A DNA stretch of 64,000 bases from Dickeya fangzhongdai (GTDB lineage: Bacteria > Pseudomonadota > Gammaproteobacteria > Enterobacterales > Enterobacteriaceae): positions 4,963,164 to 5,027,163 of the forward strand of contig NZ_CP025003.1 of the NCBI RefSeq assembly GCF_002812485.1, in the 5' to 3' direction. The notes beneath the pieces are model-generated. The model was not told the origin of the DNA. It was given only the letters and a program-made list of their open reading frames with translations, and ran no database searches. Both the position numbers and the translations under genes were made by a program. Positions within the stretch are counted from its first letter, which is position 1, and each line of letters opens with the position of its first letter. Positions 21,534 to 31,550 of this stretch are shown piece after piece.

Positions 21534-23849
21534 TTACTTCCATACCACCCGATTACGGCCGGCGTTTTTGGCTTCGTACAGCGCGTCGTCGGCCCGCTTC
21601 ATATCGCTCTCGAAGCTGTCTTTCAGATTCTGAACATTACGGTGTTTGATAAACGTTGCGCCGATGCTGACGGTAAAATGGAAGGAATAGCCGTCAACCG
21701 TGAACAGGGTGTTTTCCACTTCGGTGCGAATCCCGTTCATGATGGCATCGACATTATCGAGATTGGCGTTGTGGACGATCAAACCGAACTCTTCGCCGCC
21801 CAGGCGGGCGACGAAGTCGTCGGTACGCAGTTTGCCGGTAATGATCTCCGCCAGACGACAAATCGCCACGTCGCCGACGTGATGGCCGTACTGGTCATTG
21901 ACCTTTTTGAAGAAGTCGATATCGATGATCGCCAGTGCGGTGTTTTTCTCATGGTTGCGGTAGCACTTTTCCGTTTCCAGAATATAGGCGCGCCGGTTAT
22001 GGATGCCGGTCAGGGCGTCGGTATTGGCCATTTCCAGCAGTTTTTCTTCCAGCTCTTCTCGGGCTCGCTGGGTTTCCAGCGCGTAGAACAGCGAGCCTAA
22101 CGTGTCGACGAACGGGTTGAGAAAGCGCAACTGCCGCTCGTTGTAGCCGTCGAAGCGGTTACCGAGTCCGATCATCCCCACCACCTCGTTACGGAAATAG
22201 ATGGGCAACCCCATGAATTGTCGCAGGATTGGGTGGCCTGACGGCACGCCGCGCGAGGCGGAGTGGGAACGCGGCGAGTTGGTGATGACCGGTTTGCCGG
22301 TGATCACCACATGCCCGAACAGGTTGTCCAGGCTGGTGAACTGCAGTTTGTTTTGCAGAAAAGTATCGTAAGAGTTCTTGCTGTCGCCGTTCCAGCTGAC
22401 GTTGGAAATGGCGACGATGTGCAGCACTTTCTTCCCATCGTGTTCTCTGACCTGGCCGATAAAACCGAACTCCGATTCAGAGATGGAAAGCAGGTCGTCA
22501 AAGATGGACATGCAGGCTTCCTGGATGTCGGTTTTTTCCAGAAAGATCTTTTGGGCCCGGTTAATCAGCTCCAGCAGGCGTTTATCCGCTTCTTCCTGTA
22601 ATTCCTTGTTTTTCTTCTCGGTAATATCCCGATGGGTGCCGGCGACCCGAATGGGTTTGCCTTTTTCGTTGTATTCCACCACCTTGCCGTAGGTTTCAAT
22701 CCACACCCAGTGGCCTTTATTGTGGCGCATCCGGTATTGCTCGTTGATCAAGGTTGCCTGACCGGTGATGCAGGATTCCGCCGCCTGCACCATTCTTTCC
22801 CGATCCAGCGGGTGCATCAGCTGTTGCCAGTAATCCATTGAGGAGTCGAATTGGTCCTGCGTGACGCCCATCATTTCGCACCACTGTTTATTGACGCGAA
22901 TGTTATGCCGCCCCAGATCCCAGTCCCAGGTGCCGAGACTGGACGACTCCAGTACCAGCCGCATTTGGTTGTTGGTATCCACCAGCAGTTTTTGCAGGTA
23001 TTTCTGGTGGGAGTTATCGATCAGCAGCGCCTGCACGTGGCTGAGTCTGCCGTTGTGATGGTAATTGGCGATGGAAAGCTGGCGAATCCACAGCGTTTTT
23101 CCCCTGGGCGACAAAAAGCGGTATTCGCATTCCAGATTCGCCACGCCTTTTTTATGGTTATCCAGTGCAAACAGCAGGTTCTCGTAGTCGTCCGGATGGA
23201 TATAGTTTTCTATCGCCGCAGTGTTATGTCTGATGTCTTCTTCGGTAATGCCCAGAACATGATGCGCATTAGGGGACATGTAGGAAATGTGCAGCATGTT
23301 GTCTTGCTGCCAGTTGATCAGCACCACGGAGGAGTTATTCAGCAGCCGGATTTCCTGTTCCCGATGCAACTGGTCACTGTGCAATTTGAACAGGGCTTCG
23401 GTAGTGCTGGCGACGAAGGCGGCGGTTTCTCGCGTCGTGTCATCCAGTGCCCGCGGTTGATAGTCGATGGCGGCCAGGGTGCCGACCACGATCTTGTCGA
23501 GCACCAAAGGTATGCCAAAGTAACTACGGATATGCGGAGCGCCGGTAACCAGCGGGTGCTCGCAAAACTGACTGTCTGTTAGCGTATCGGGAATCGATAA
23601 GGTCGTCTCGGTGGCAATCACCGAATTGCAAAATGCCAGTTCCCGGGTAGTACATTCAATATCGATACCTTCGCTGAAAATCAGCCATTGCTTGTCCAGA
23701 TCGATAATCGAGATAAACGCCGCCGGAAAATTCAGTATCCGTGCAAATAATCTGACCTGGTTTTGAAAGGATTGCTGTAAGTGTAAGTCGAGCAAATGAT
23801 ATTCATTGATTTTTGCGACGCGCTGCTCATCGGTATTATGTTTTTTCAT
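21534..23849 (-). CDS. Diguanylate cyclase with GAF, PAS, PAS, GAF and GGDEF domains
   Basis: This is a predicted cytoplasmic sensor enzyme making cyclic di-GMP from two GTP. From the ATG at 23849 it has 771 residues and no membrane segment. Domains in order: GAF (about 25-165), PAS (about 175-290), PAS with PAC (about 300-415), GAF (about 440-585) and GGDEF (about 610-771). The active-site motif is intact as GGEEF. The product-inhibition site RxxD is present as RTDD just before it, and NTDALTGIHNRRAY opens the domain. No EAL or HD-GYP domain is present, so it should only synthesise. I placed the start after AAGGGA; ATG at 23855 or TTG at 23873 are alternatives. It is transcribed alone. Confidence 0.88.
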   Translation of the reverse strand: MKKHNTDEQRVAKINEYHLLDLHLQQSFQNQVRLFARILNFPAAFISIIDLDKQWLIFSEGIDIECTTRELAFCNSVIATETTLSIPDTLTDSQFCEHPLVTGAPHIRSYFGIPLVLDKIVVGTLAAIDYQPRALDDTTRETAAFVASTTEALFKLHSDQLHREQEIRLLNNSSVVLINWQQDNMLHISYMSPNAHHVLGITEEDIRHNTAAIENYIHPDDYENLLFALDNHKKGVANLECEYRFLSPRGKTLWIRQLSIANYHHNGRLSHVQALLIDNSHQKYLQKLLVDTNNQMRLVLESSSLGTWDWDLGRHNIRVNKQWCEMMGVTQDQFDSSMDYWQQLMHPLDRERMVQAAESCITGQATLINEQYRMRHNKGHWVWIETYGKVVEYNEKGKPIRVAGTHRDITEKKNKELQEEADKRLLELINRAQKIFLEKTDIQEACMSIFDDLLSISESEFGFIGQVREHDGKKVLHIVAISNVSWNGDSKNSYDTFLQNKLQFTSLDNLFGHVVITGKPVITNSPRSHSASRGVPSGHPILRQFMGLPIYFRNEVVGMIGLGNRFDGYNERQLRFLNPFVDTLGSLFYALETQRAREELEEKLLEMANTDALTGIHNRRAYILETEKCYRNHEKNTALAIIDIDFFKKVNDQYGHHVGDVAICRLAEIITGKLRTDDFVARLGGEEFGLIVHNANLDNVDAIMNGIRTEVENTLFTVDGYSFHFTVSIGATFIKHRNVQNLKDSFESDMKRADDALYEAKNAGRNRVVWK

Positions 23850-24166
23850 TGTCATCTTTCCCTTAAAAAACAAATAAAATCAGTGTATTGCACTCCTGGT
23901 AACAAAACAGAAAAATGCGTCTGCTAGGCTCGGTTATAAAAAGTGGAAACATCCTGTAGGGGAGTTGGGTCCTGACGTGAGAGCGCTGTTTTTTCAGCGA
24001 CATATCTGAGTATAGAACAGGTTTTTTTATCGCTGGGCTATATAAGTAATTTAGTGTTTTAGTGCTTTTTGTTATTCATATTGGTTTTCTTGCAGGAATT
24101 AAATAAAAAAACCTCCCTGCTTCTTAAGGCATGGGGAGGTTTTTTTATAAACGCTATACTATTAGG
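23850..24166. other. Intergenic region between the diguanylate cyclase and the ATPase cassette
   Basis: No coding sequence is supported in about 317 bp. The right end carries the terminator described separately. The remainder should contain the promoter of the diguanylate cyclase gene; no operator was recognised. Confidence 0.5.
24105..24147 (-). terminator. Rho-independent terminator after the three-gene cassette
   Basis: AAAAAAACCTCCC pairs with GGGAGGTTTTTTT around a 15-base loop. It lies 20 bp past the stop of the last cassette gene and has a U-run in both directions. Confidence 0.88.
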
Positions 24167-25606
24167 TCAGGACTTTTGTGGTTTTACCCCACCTTTTCTG
24201 CCTAACCCAAAGCCAACACGATAGAGATCGGGCATATCAATACGCTCGCTGTTACGTTCTTCAAACACGCCTATTCTTAACAAATCCAGTTTTAGGCCCG
24301 GCCAGCCTTTCTGGGCATGCTGAGGAGGTAACTTGTTTGGATTTTCCGGCAGTCCTTGAGAAAACTCCTCATTCCAACGCTGTTGTATTACGCTGAAATC
24401 AATGGGTACGTTGAGCCCGTTCAAGGGAGTTAAGAACTCGTTTACCCACGGATAGTCTTCAGTCAGTTCGCTGACCCTGATTTCCGATGCCTTTTGAACC
24501 CCACGTTTAATACTTTCATAGTGCAACGAGTAGGTATAGTCCGGGTACCGCTCCATTGAGTCTTCGGCTGCTTGCCGTATAGCAGCTAAAAATGAGCGAG
24601 GAGACGTTCGCCCTTTTCCGTCTGCCAGATGACTAACGGCCCAGACATAAGGGACACCACGACGGCGATCCTTGCCCATCCACGGCCCGGCTAGCGCTTC
24701 AAATAATTCTCTTTGTGATGGCGTTTCACGCTTTACATCATCATGCGGCACAAAACGGGAATCGGAATGCTCAGGTGGTTTATTCAAGGTTCGGTTATAG
24801 CACTCGCGCAGCACATCACCATGTGATGTTTCACCATTAATCAGGTATTGCCATAGCAGGCCATGCAAGTCATGCCTTGCCCAGGATAGTTCAGCTTTGG
24901 TGGCAAGCAACTTGGAGGCATCAGGAAAATCGGTAACAGTTCTTTCCAGTTGGTCTTCGCGTAAAAAGACTTTGGCGGTAAGACGGCTGTATGGTTTTAG
25001 CCACAAGACAACCCGTAATAGACCACGCACGATATTATCCATTACCGACCAATCAGTACTGAGTCTGTCGAGCGCGTCAAACAAAATCAGGGCGTAGCGA
25101 CCATTTCCCTCTAACGATTGATTGGCCTGAGACATGGCTGCTGCAATATTTTCCGGATTTTGCTGTACCCAAGATATTTTTTCTGACCACTTTGCCTGTT
25201 GAGCCAACAGTGGCTGCTGGGTTAGTTTGCCGATGCCTGATATGACAATCGTGCGCCAGATATCATAGGCATCAAAGCTCTCTACCAATTGAGAAAATGT
25301 ATCTGAGTCTGGATACGCGTCATTCTGTGGCCGCTCTGAAAATCCGATATGAATGTCTGTAATATCCAATTGTGGAATTGATGAACCTAGCACTTTACGC
25401 AAAGCAGGATCGCCAAGCGCTGCCGTCCAAACAGATTTCCCGACTCCACGTGTGCCCACCACCAGTAAACTTTCCGGCCTTAGTGCTTTTAAATGCGCAG
25501 GCGGAATGTAGAGGTGTTTTAATGGCGGCGCAGACCCGCTGTATGAGGTATCCGCAGGTAAGGTTTCATAAATGGCTCGACGGATATCTTCTGCGCTACT
25601 CATCAT
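24167..25606 (-). CDS. P-loop ATPase of the three-gene cassette (STAND/KAP-like)
   Basis: This 479-residue protein has a P-loop NTPase core: Walker A GTRGVGKS at residues 51-58 and Walker B LILFDALDRL at 173-182. Next come AKVFLREDQ at 211-219 and ELSWARHDLHGLLW at 239-252, a layout typical of STAND- or KAP-like ATPases including the Sll1717 type. The C-terminal half is unassigned and may recognise a partner or a trigger. No membrane segment or signal peptide is seen. Its start overlaps the end of the ParA-like gene by 11 bp, so it is translationally coupled as the third gene of the operon. The family name is inference; the motifs are seen directly. Confidence 0.72.
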   Translation of the reverse strand: MMSSAEDIRRAIYETLPADTSYSGSAPPLKHLYIPPAHLKALRPESLLVVGTRGVGKSVWTAALGDPALRKVLGSSIPQLDITDIHIGFSERPQNDAYPDSDTFSQLVESFDAYDIWRTIVISGIGKLTQQPLLAQQAKWSEKISWVQQNPENIAAAMSQANQSLEGNGRYALILFDALDRLSTDWSVMDNIVRGLLRVVLWLKPYSRLTAKVFLREDQLERTVTDFPDASKLLATKAELSWARHDLHGLLWQYLINGETSHGDVLRECYNRTLNKPPEHSDSRFVPHDDVKRETPSQRELFEALAGPWMGKDRRRGVPYVWAVSHLADGKGRTSPRSFLAAIRQAAEDSMERYPDYTYSLHYESIKRGVQKASEIRVSELTEDYPWVNEFLTPLNGLNVPIDFSVIQQRWNEEFSQGLPENPNKLPPQHAQKGWPGLKLDLLRIGVFEERNSERIDMPDLYRVGFGLGRKGGVKPQKS

Positions 25607-26909
25607 GCTCTCCGGGATGATTGGTTAAACCTTGAATACCCTCAATTAACGTGCCGAAAATTGACTGAACTTCGGCGGAGTCTATCGTGTTTTGCGCAAA
25701 TCGGGAATGTAGCGACGTTAGCGCGGAGAATCCTCTGTTCCAGCGAATCGCCCACGGATAGTGTGGTGCTGCTTCGTCGTTCATCTCGAAGCTGAACAGA
25801 TTCTCCACTGTTTCACCCGGTGGTACTTCGTCATAAAGTGTGGAGGAAAACAGTTCGTAAGCGTTTTCACACAACCCGGAAAAGTAGCTCTCGCGTCGTT
25901 CGTCATCAGGAATCATGGCACCGATAAGTTGCAAACGCTCACGGATATCAGCGGCTTTGCCTGATCGGTTCCAGTATTCAAATAACACCCGATATCCTGA
26001 CCAGGTTTGCTCGCCATCCAGTGTAAACAGTAACACGGTATTGGCGCCGATATCGGTAACGCAACTGGATGCGACTTCATCTATTCCAGAGCGTGAGTCG
26101 ATCAAAATCACATCAGGCTTAATCGTTTCTTCTAACTGGTCAATCAGGCGATTGAGTCGGTGAGACCAGCTTTCCCGGTTTCCGTTACTGTCTATTTTGG
26201 GCATCCAGACTCTGCCCAGCTTGGCGATATATTCTCCCGGATTTTTGCCATGTGCCGGTATCACGTAAATGTCGCCGTCATGGGATAGCGTACTGGTGGC
26301 GATCATGTCATCAAGCAGGCTGTTGCCATTATCGACCAGATCTTCCACCAGCCAGTCGGCGATGCCATAAGTTGGGCGACGGTCTTCCGGTAGCAAGGCG
26401 GTAGATAAGCCAGGAGACTCAAGATCCAAATCAAGAACCATGACTTTTTTACCGGCTTGCGCCAGCGCCCATGCGCAAGCGGCCATCGCGGTTGAGCGGC
26501 CAACGCCGCCTTTGATAGAAAAAAAGACAATGCGACTGGCGCCTTCAGACTCTGGTGTGATCATATCCCAGCGGCTTTCCGTCGCTAATCTGTCAACCAC
26601 ATAGACGCCGGGAATATCGGCAAGCGCAAAATGGGCTGCGCGTTGATAAACCGATTCGACATTGGGTTCATATAAGACGGTGTTATCTGGAGCAAAGCTG
26701 TGAGGCGACAGTTCAGTTGAAAATTGTGCGGCAATCGTGTCAATCGCAGCCTGATGTTCGGGATTGTTCTGAATCGATTCGGAAGCGATTAACCTGACTT
26801 TACCGTTCAGATCTCGGTTGATTGCCACGGGTTCAATCTGACTGATAAGATCAGTGTGAGGTTTAAGAATGCCTTCAATAGTAGGCAAAAGCTGGTCGAA
26901 GGTTTTCAT
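25596..26909 (-). CDS. KGGVGR-variant ParA/MinD-like ATPase of the three-gene cassette
   Basis: This 437-residue protein is a SIMIBI-class ATPase of the ParA/MinD type. An N-terminal domain of about 120 residues precedes the core. The deviant Walker A is KGGVGRST at 133-140: the usual K before the final T or S is replaced by R, while the signature lysine at 133 is kept. LDLDLESPGLS at 159-169 and the Walker B-like DVILIDSRSG at 266-275 complete the site. This variant motif is known from a group of ATPases found in bacterial conflict islands; it is not a chromosome-partition ParA, as no parB is next to it. Its start overlaps the HEPN-like gene by 4 bp. Confidence 0.78.
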   Translation of the reverse strand: MKTFDQLLPTIEGILKPHTDLISQIEPVAINRDLNGKVRLIASESIQNNPEHQAAIDTIAAQFSTELSPHSFAPDNTVLYEPNVESVYQRAAHFALADIPGVYVVDRLATESRWDMITPESEGASRIVFFSIKGGVGRSTAMAACAWALAQAGKKVMVLDLDLESPGLSTALLPEDRRPTYGIADWLVEDLVDNGNSLLDDMIATSTLSHDGDIYVIPAHGKNPGEYIAKLGRVWMPKIDSNGNRESWSHRLNRLIDQLEETIKPDVILIDSRSGIDEVASSCVTDIGANTVLLFTLDGEQTWSGYRVLFEYWNRSGKAADIRERLQLIGAMIPDDERRESYFSGLCENAYELFSSTLYDEVPPGETVENLFSFEMNDEAAPHYPWAIRWNRGFSALTSLHSRFAQNTIDSAEVQSIFGTLIEGIQGLTNHPGEHDE

Positions 26910-27322
26910 ATCGCGCCGTCCGTTTTAGCTTGTTTAAGTATATTTTGGACTTGTTTGGCTCCGTTGCGATGTTTTTCTGCCTCAATTTGTGTGAACTGTT
27001 GTTGGTTGCTGTAACGTTGTGACGCTTTCCAGTTATCGAAAGGATTTAGTGAAGATAAAAGATACTCAGCTCCGGGGTAGCGGCCACTACGGTATGCATC
27101 GTAACGTGACCAAATAGCATCAATATGCTTTTGGTCGTGGCGTTCACTGGGCATGTCCCTATTCGTGTCAAAGGGCATACCAAACTCCTGCATCAACTTT
27201 TTTAACCCGCTCTCTGCCGAGAAGCCATAAAGATGATCGGCATTGGCCCAGCGTCCCAGATGAAACAGGATTTCTGCATCTCTCCAGTGGCGATGACAGG
27301 CGTCTTCAAAGTCGGTTGCCAT
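26906..27322 (-). CDS. HEPN-like protein, first gene of the three-gene cassette
   Basis: This 138-residue protein has the look of a HEPN domain: RDAEILFHLGRWANADHLYG followed by FSAESGLKKLM is the typical first helical pair, and NWKASQRYS with a C-terminal helix rich in Ala and Gln closes the bundle. An R-x4-H motif is present at residues 61-66 (R61, H66). In HEPN RNases R-x4-6-H is the catalytic motif, though here its position within the fold is not certain. It is the promoter-proximal gene of a coupled operon with two P-loop ATPases. Whether it is a nuclease or only a helical partner cannot be told from sequence alone. Confidence 0.6.
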   Translation of the reverse strand: MATDFEDACHRHWRDAEILFHLGRWANADHLYGFSAESGLKKLMQEFGMPFDTNRDMPSERHDQKHIDAIWSRYDAYRSGRYPGAEYLLSSLNPFDNWKASQRYSNQQQFTQIEAEKHRNGAKQVQNILKQAKTDGAI

Positions 27323-27626
27323 GACTGTGCTTCACTCCTTTGGTCAGAGACGGACATATTCAAGGTCTAAATAGCATGTGTGACAAGCGATTTTACCGGA
27401 ACTGGGGATTCATAGAAGTATATCGTTGAAAGTATTGTATAGATTGTTAAATAAATGCTTGCCTCTGCCAGGCAGGCATACCCAGTTCTGACTCGACTGT
27501 CACACAACTGTCATATTGCGTACATTTTACTGTCACCGAATTGACCTATTTTCTCCACCAGCAAACTACACTCTGATTAAACAATAGCTCCGGGTCTACA
27601 CGTCTAAGTATCCCACAGGAGGGATT
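27323..27626. other. Divergent promoter region between the cassette and pstS
   Basis: About 300 bp hold the promoters of two divergent operons. The pstS side has the Pho box and a candidate -10 TATTTT at 27547-27552. The cassette side is AT-rich and no operator was recognised there. Confidence 0.6.
27497..27536 (+). promoter_or_regulatory. Pho box array (PhoB sites) of pstS
   Basis: CTGTCAC at 27497, CTGTCAT at 27508 and CTGTCAC at 27530 lie in 11-bp phase, with a degenerate copy in the fourth slot at 27519. The first pair makes a near-consensus Pho box. PhoB activation under phosphate limitation is expected. Confidence 0.9.
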
Positions 27627-28667
27627 ATGAAACTCATGCGTACCACTGTTGCCAGTATCGTTGCTGCAAGTTTTTCTCTGACGGCGGTTTCTGCTTTTGC
27701 CGCGGCAAACCTCACTGGCGCAGGTGCGACGTTCCCCGCTCCGGTTTATGCAAAGTGGGCTGATTCTTACGAAAAAGAAACCGGCAACAAAGTTAACTAT
27801 CAGGGCATCGGTTCTTCGGGCGGCGTGAAACAGATTACCGCCAAAACCGTGGATTTTGGTGCGTCTGATGCGCCGTTGGCGGATGACAAACTGGCTCAGG
27901 ACGGTCTGTTCCAGTTCCCGACCGTGATCGGCGGTATCGTACTGGCTGTCAACGTGCCGGGCGTGAAAGCCGGCGAGCTGACGCTGGACGGCAAAACGCT
28001 GGGTGACATCTACCTGGGCAAAATCAAGAAATGGAACGACGAAGCCATCGCCAAACTGAACCCGGGCGTGAAACTGCCGGATCAGGACATCGCTGTGGTG
28101 CGTCGTGCCGACGGTTCCGGCACCTCCTACGTGTTCACCAGCTACCTGGCTAAAGTGAACAGCGAGTGGAAAGAGAAGATTGGCGCGGGCAACACCGTAA
28201 ACTGGCCGACCGGTCTGGGCGGTAAAGGCAACGACGGCATCGCGGCGTTCGTGCAGCGTCTGCCGGGGTCGATCGGTTACGTTGAATACGCGTACGCCAA
28301 GCAGAATAACCTGGTTTACACCAAGCTGATTTCTGCCGACGGCAAAGCAGTCAGCCCGACGGAAGGGTCTTTCAGCAATGCCGCCAAAGGCGTTGACTGG
28401 AGCAAGTCCTTCGCACAGGACCTGACCAACCAGAAAGGCGCCGATGTATGGCCGATCACCTCTACCACTTTCATTCTGATTCACAAAGAACAGAGCAAGC
28501 CTGAGCAGGGCAAAGAAGTGCTGAAGTTCTTTGACTGGGCTTACACCAAAGGCGGCGATCAGGCCAAAGCGCTGGATTATTCTACCCTGCCGAAAGAAGT
28601 GATTGCTCAGGTACGCGCAGCATGGAAAACCCAGATCAAAGACAGCAGCGGTAAAGCGCTGTATTGA
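27627..28667 (+). CDS. pstS: Periplasmic phosphate-binding protein PstS
   Basis: PstS binds phosphate in the periplasm and delivers it to PstCAB. The 346-residue precursor has a signal peptide ([18 protein letters not shown], cleavage after AFA). The phosphate-contacting segments GAGATFPAP and [12 protein letters not shown] are present. AGGAGG precedes the ATG. It is the first gene of pstSCAB-phoU, directly downstream of the Pho box. Confidence 0.97.
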   Translation: MKLMRTTVASIVAASFSLTAVSAFAAANLTGAGATFPAPVYAKWADSYEKETGNKVNYQGIGSSGGVKQITAKTVDFGASDAPLADDKLAQDGLFQFPTVIGGIVLAVNVPGVKAGELTLDGKTLGDIYLGKIKKWNDEAIAKLNPGVKLPDQDIAVVRRADGSGTSYVFTSYLAKVNSEWKEKIGAGNTVNWPTGLGGKGNDGIAAFVQRLPGSIGYVEYAYAKQNNLVYTKLISADGKAVSPTEGSFSNAAKGVDWSKSFAQDLTNQKGADVWPITSTTFILIHKEQSKPEQGKEVLKFFDWAYTKGGDQAKALDYSTLPKEVIAQVRAAWKTQIKDSSGKALY

Positions 28668-28700
28668 TTGCGGTTAGCAGGATCGGTTGTGTGAGTACCG

Positions 28701-28736
28701 AGAGGTGGATAAACCGGAAACGGGGTATCCACCTCT
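28701..28736 (+). repeat. Hairpin between pstS and pstC
   Basis: AGAGGTGGATA and TATCCACCTCT form an 11-bp stem. Such a stem after a binding-protein gene usually stabilises the upstream mRNA or partly attenuates the membrane genes. No U-run follows. Confidence 0.65.
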
Positions 28737-28774
28737 GACATTCATTGGGGTTTCCTCCAATGACCTGATTAAAG

Positions 28775-28807
28775 ACGCAGTTATCTGAAAAACGCAGTTA
28801 TCTGAAA
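28775..28807 (+). repeat. Two tandem 16-bp repeats before pstC
   Basis: ACGCAGTTATCTGAAA occurs at 28775-28790 and again at 28792-28807, separated by one A. The second copy runs into the pstC ribosome site, so the duplication has pushed it downstream. Confidence 0.85.
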
Positions 28808-28819
28808 GAAGAGAGACGT

Positions 28820-29779
28820 ATGGCTGAACACAAGCCAACCATTACACCTCCGGGAAAACAGGGCGACATTCTCTTCGGGGCGCTGGTCAGACTGGCGGCC
28901 CTATTGACGTTGCTGTTGCTGGGCGGAATTATCGTTTCCCTGATTTTCGCCTCCTGGCCGAGTATCAAAACGTTTGGTTTCTCCTTCCTGTGGACCAAAG
29001 AATGGGATGCGCCCGCCGGGCAATTCGGCGCGCTGGTACCGATTTACGGCACCATCGTGACCTCGCTGATCGCGCTGATCATCGCCATTCCGATTAGTTT
29101 CGGTATCGCGCTGTTCCTGACGGAACTGGCGCCGAGCTGGCTGAAACGTCCGCTGGGCGTGGCGATTGAGCTGCTGGCCGCGATCCCGAGTATCGTCTAT
29201 GGCATGTGGGGGCTGTTTGTGTTCGCCCCGTTGTTCGCCAAGTATTTCCAACAACCGGTAGGCAACGTGCTTTCCAGCATCCCATTGGTCGGCACCCTGT
29301 TCTCCGGGCCGGCGTTCGGCATCGGTATTCTGGCGGCCGGCGTGATTCTGGCCATCATGATCATCCCCTACATCGCCGCGGTAATGCGCGATGTGTTCGA
29401 ACAGACGCCGGTGATGATGAAAGAATCGGCCTACGGTATCGGCTGCACCACCTGGGAAGTTATCTGGCACATCGTGCTGCCGTTCACCAAAAATGGGGTG
29501 ATTGGCGGCGTCATGCTGGGGCTGGGACGTGCGCTGGGCGAGACGATGGCGGTGACGTTTATCATCGGCAACACCTACCAGCTCGACAGCGTCTCGCTCT
29601 ATATGCCGGGCAACAGCATCACCTCCGCGCTGGCTAACGAATTTGCCGAAGCCGACACCGGGCTGCATACCGCCGCGCTGATGGAGCTGGGCCTGATCCT
29701 GTTTGTGATTACCTTTATCGTGCTGGCCTGTTCGAAGCTGATGATCATGCGTCTGGCTAAAAACGAAGGAGCGCGCTGA
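28820..29779 (+). CDS. pstC: Phosphate ABC transporter permease PstC
   Basis: PstC is one of the two inner-membrane permeases of the high-affinity phosphate importer, 319 residues with about six membrane segments. The permease EAA-type loop is seen in [28 protein letters not shown] lies before the ATG. The stop overlaps the pstA start by one base. Confidence 0.96.
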   Translation: MAEHKPTITPPGKQGDILFGALVRLAALLTLLLLGGIIVSLIFASWPSIKTFGFSFLWTKEWDAPAGQFGALVPIYGTIVTSLIALIIAIPISFGIALFLTELAPSWLKRPLGVAIELLAAIPSIVYGMWGLFVFAPLFAKYFQQPVGNVLSSIPLVGTLFSGPAFGIGILAAGVILAIMIIPYIAAVMRDVFEQTPVMMKESAYGIGCTTWEVIWHIVLPFTKNGVIGGVMLGLGRALGETMAVTFIIGNTYQLDSVSLYMPGNSITSALANEFAEADTGLHTAALMELGLILFVITFIVLACSKLMIMRLAKNEGAR

Positions 29780-30666
29780 TGGCGAGCATTGGCATTGAAA
29801 ACCGTTCTGACTCGCTGGAAACCCGTCGCAAGATGCAGGCCTGGCGCCGTCAGAAAAACCGCATCGCGCTGTGTATGTCGATGCTGACGATGGCGTTCGG
29901 TCTGTTCTGGCTGGTATGGATTCTGATGTCCACCGTGACCAAGGGCATCGACGGCATGTCGCTGTCGCTGTTTACCGAAATGACGCCGCCGCCCAATACG
30001 GCTGGCGGCGGTCTGGCTAACGCGATCGTCGGCAGCGGCCTGCTGATCCTGTGGGCGACGCTGTTTGGCACGCCGCTGGGGATCCTGGCCGGCGTCTATC
30101 TGGCGGAATACGGCCGTAAATCGCTGATCGCCGAAGTGATTCGCTTTATTAACGACATTCTGCTGTCGGCGCCGTCGATTGTGGTGGGGCTGTTCGTTTA
30201 CACGCTGGTGGTGGCTAAAATGGAGCACTTTTCCGGCTGGGCGGGGGTGATTGCGCTGGCGCTGTTGCAGGTGCCGATCGTAATTCGCACCACCGAGAAC
30301 ATGCTGAAACTGGTGCCGGACAGCCTGCGTGAAGCGGCCTACGCGCTGGGGACGCCGAAATGGAAGATGATTTCGGCCATCACCCTGAAGGCGTCGGTTT
30401 CCGGCATCATCACCGGGGTGTTGCTGGCGGTGGCGCGTATCGCCGGGGAGACGGCGCCGCTGCTGTTTACCTCGCTGTCGAACCAGTTCTGGAGCACGGA
30501 CCTGATGCATCCGATCGCCAACCTGCCGGTCACCATCTTCAAGTTCGCCATGAGTCCGTTCAAAGAGTGGCAGGGGCTGGCGTGGGCAGGGGTACTGCTG
30601 ATCACTCTATGCGTGCTGCTGCTGAATATTGTGGCGCGCGTGCTGTTTGCCAAGAAGACGCATTAG
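29779..30666 (+). CDS. pstA: Phosphate ABC transporter permease PstA
   Basis: PstA is the second permease, 295 residues with about six membrane segments. The coupling loop is [19 protein letters not shown]. It overlaps pstC by one base, so the two are translationally coupled. Confidence 0.96.
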   Translation: MASIGIENRSDSLETRRKMQAWRRQKNRIALCMSMLTMAFGLFWLVWILMSTVTKGIDGMSLSLFTEMTPPPNTAGGGLANAIVGSGLLILWATLFGTPLGILAGVYLAEYGRKSLIAEVIRFINDILLSAPSIVVGLFVYTLVVAKMEHFSGWAGVIALALLQVPIVIRTTENMLKLVPDSLREAAYALGTPKWKMISAITLKASVSGIITGVLLAVARIAGETAPLLFTSLSNQFWSTDLMHPIANLPVTIFKFAMSPFKEWQGLAWAGVLLITLCVLLLNIVARVLFAKKTH

Positions 30667-30668
30667 TC

Positions 30669-31537
<869 letters not shown>

Positions 31538-31550
31538 TTACGGGAGTATC

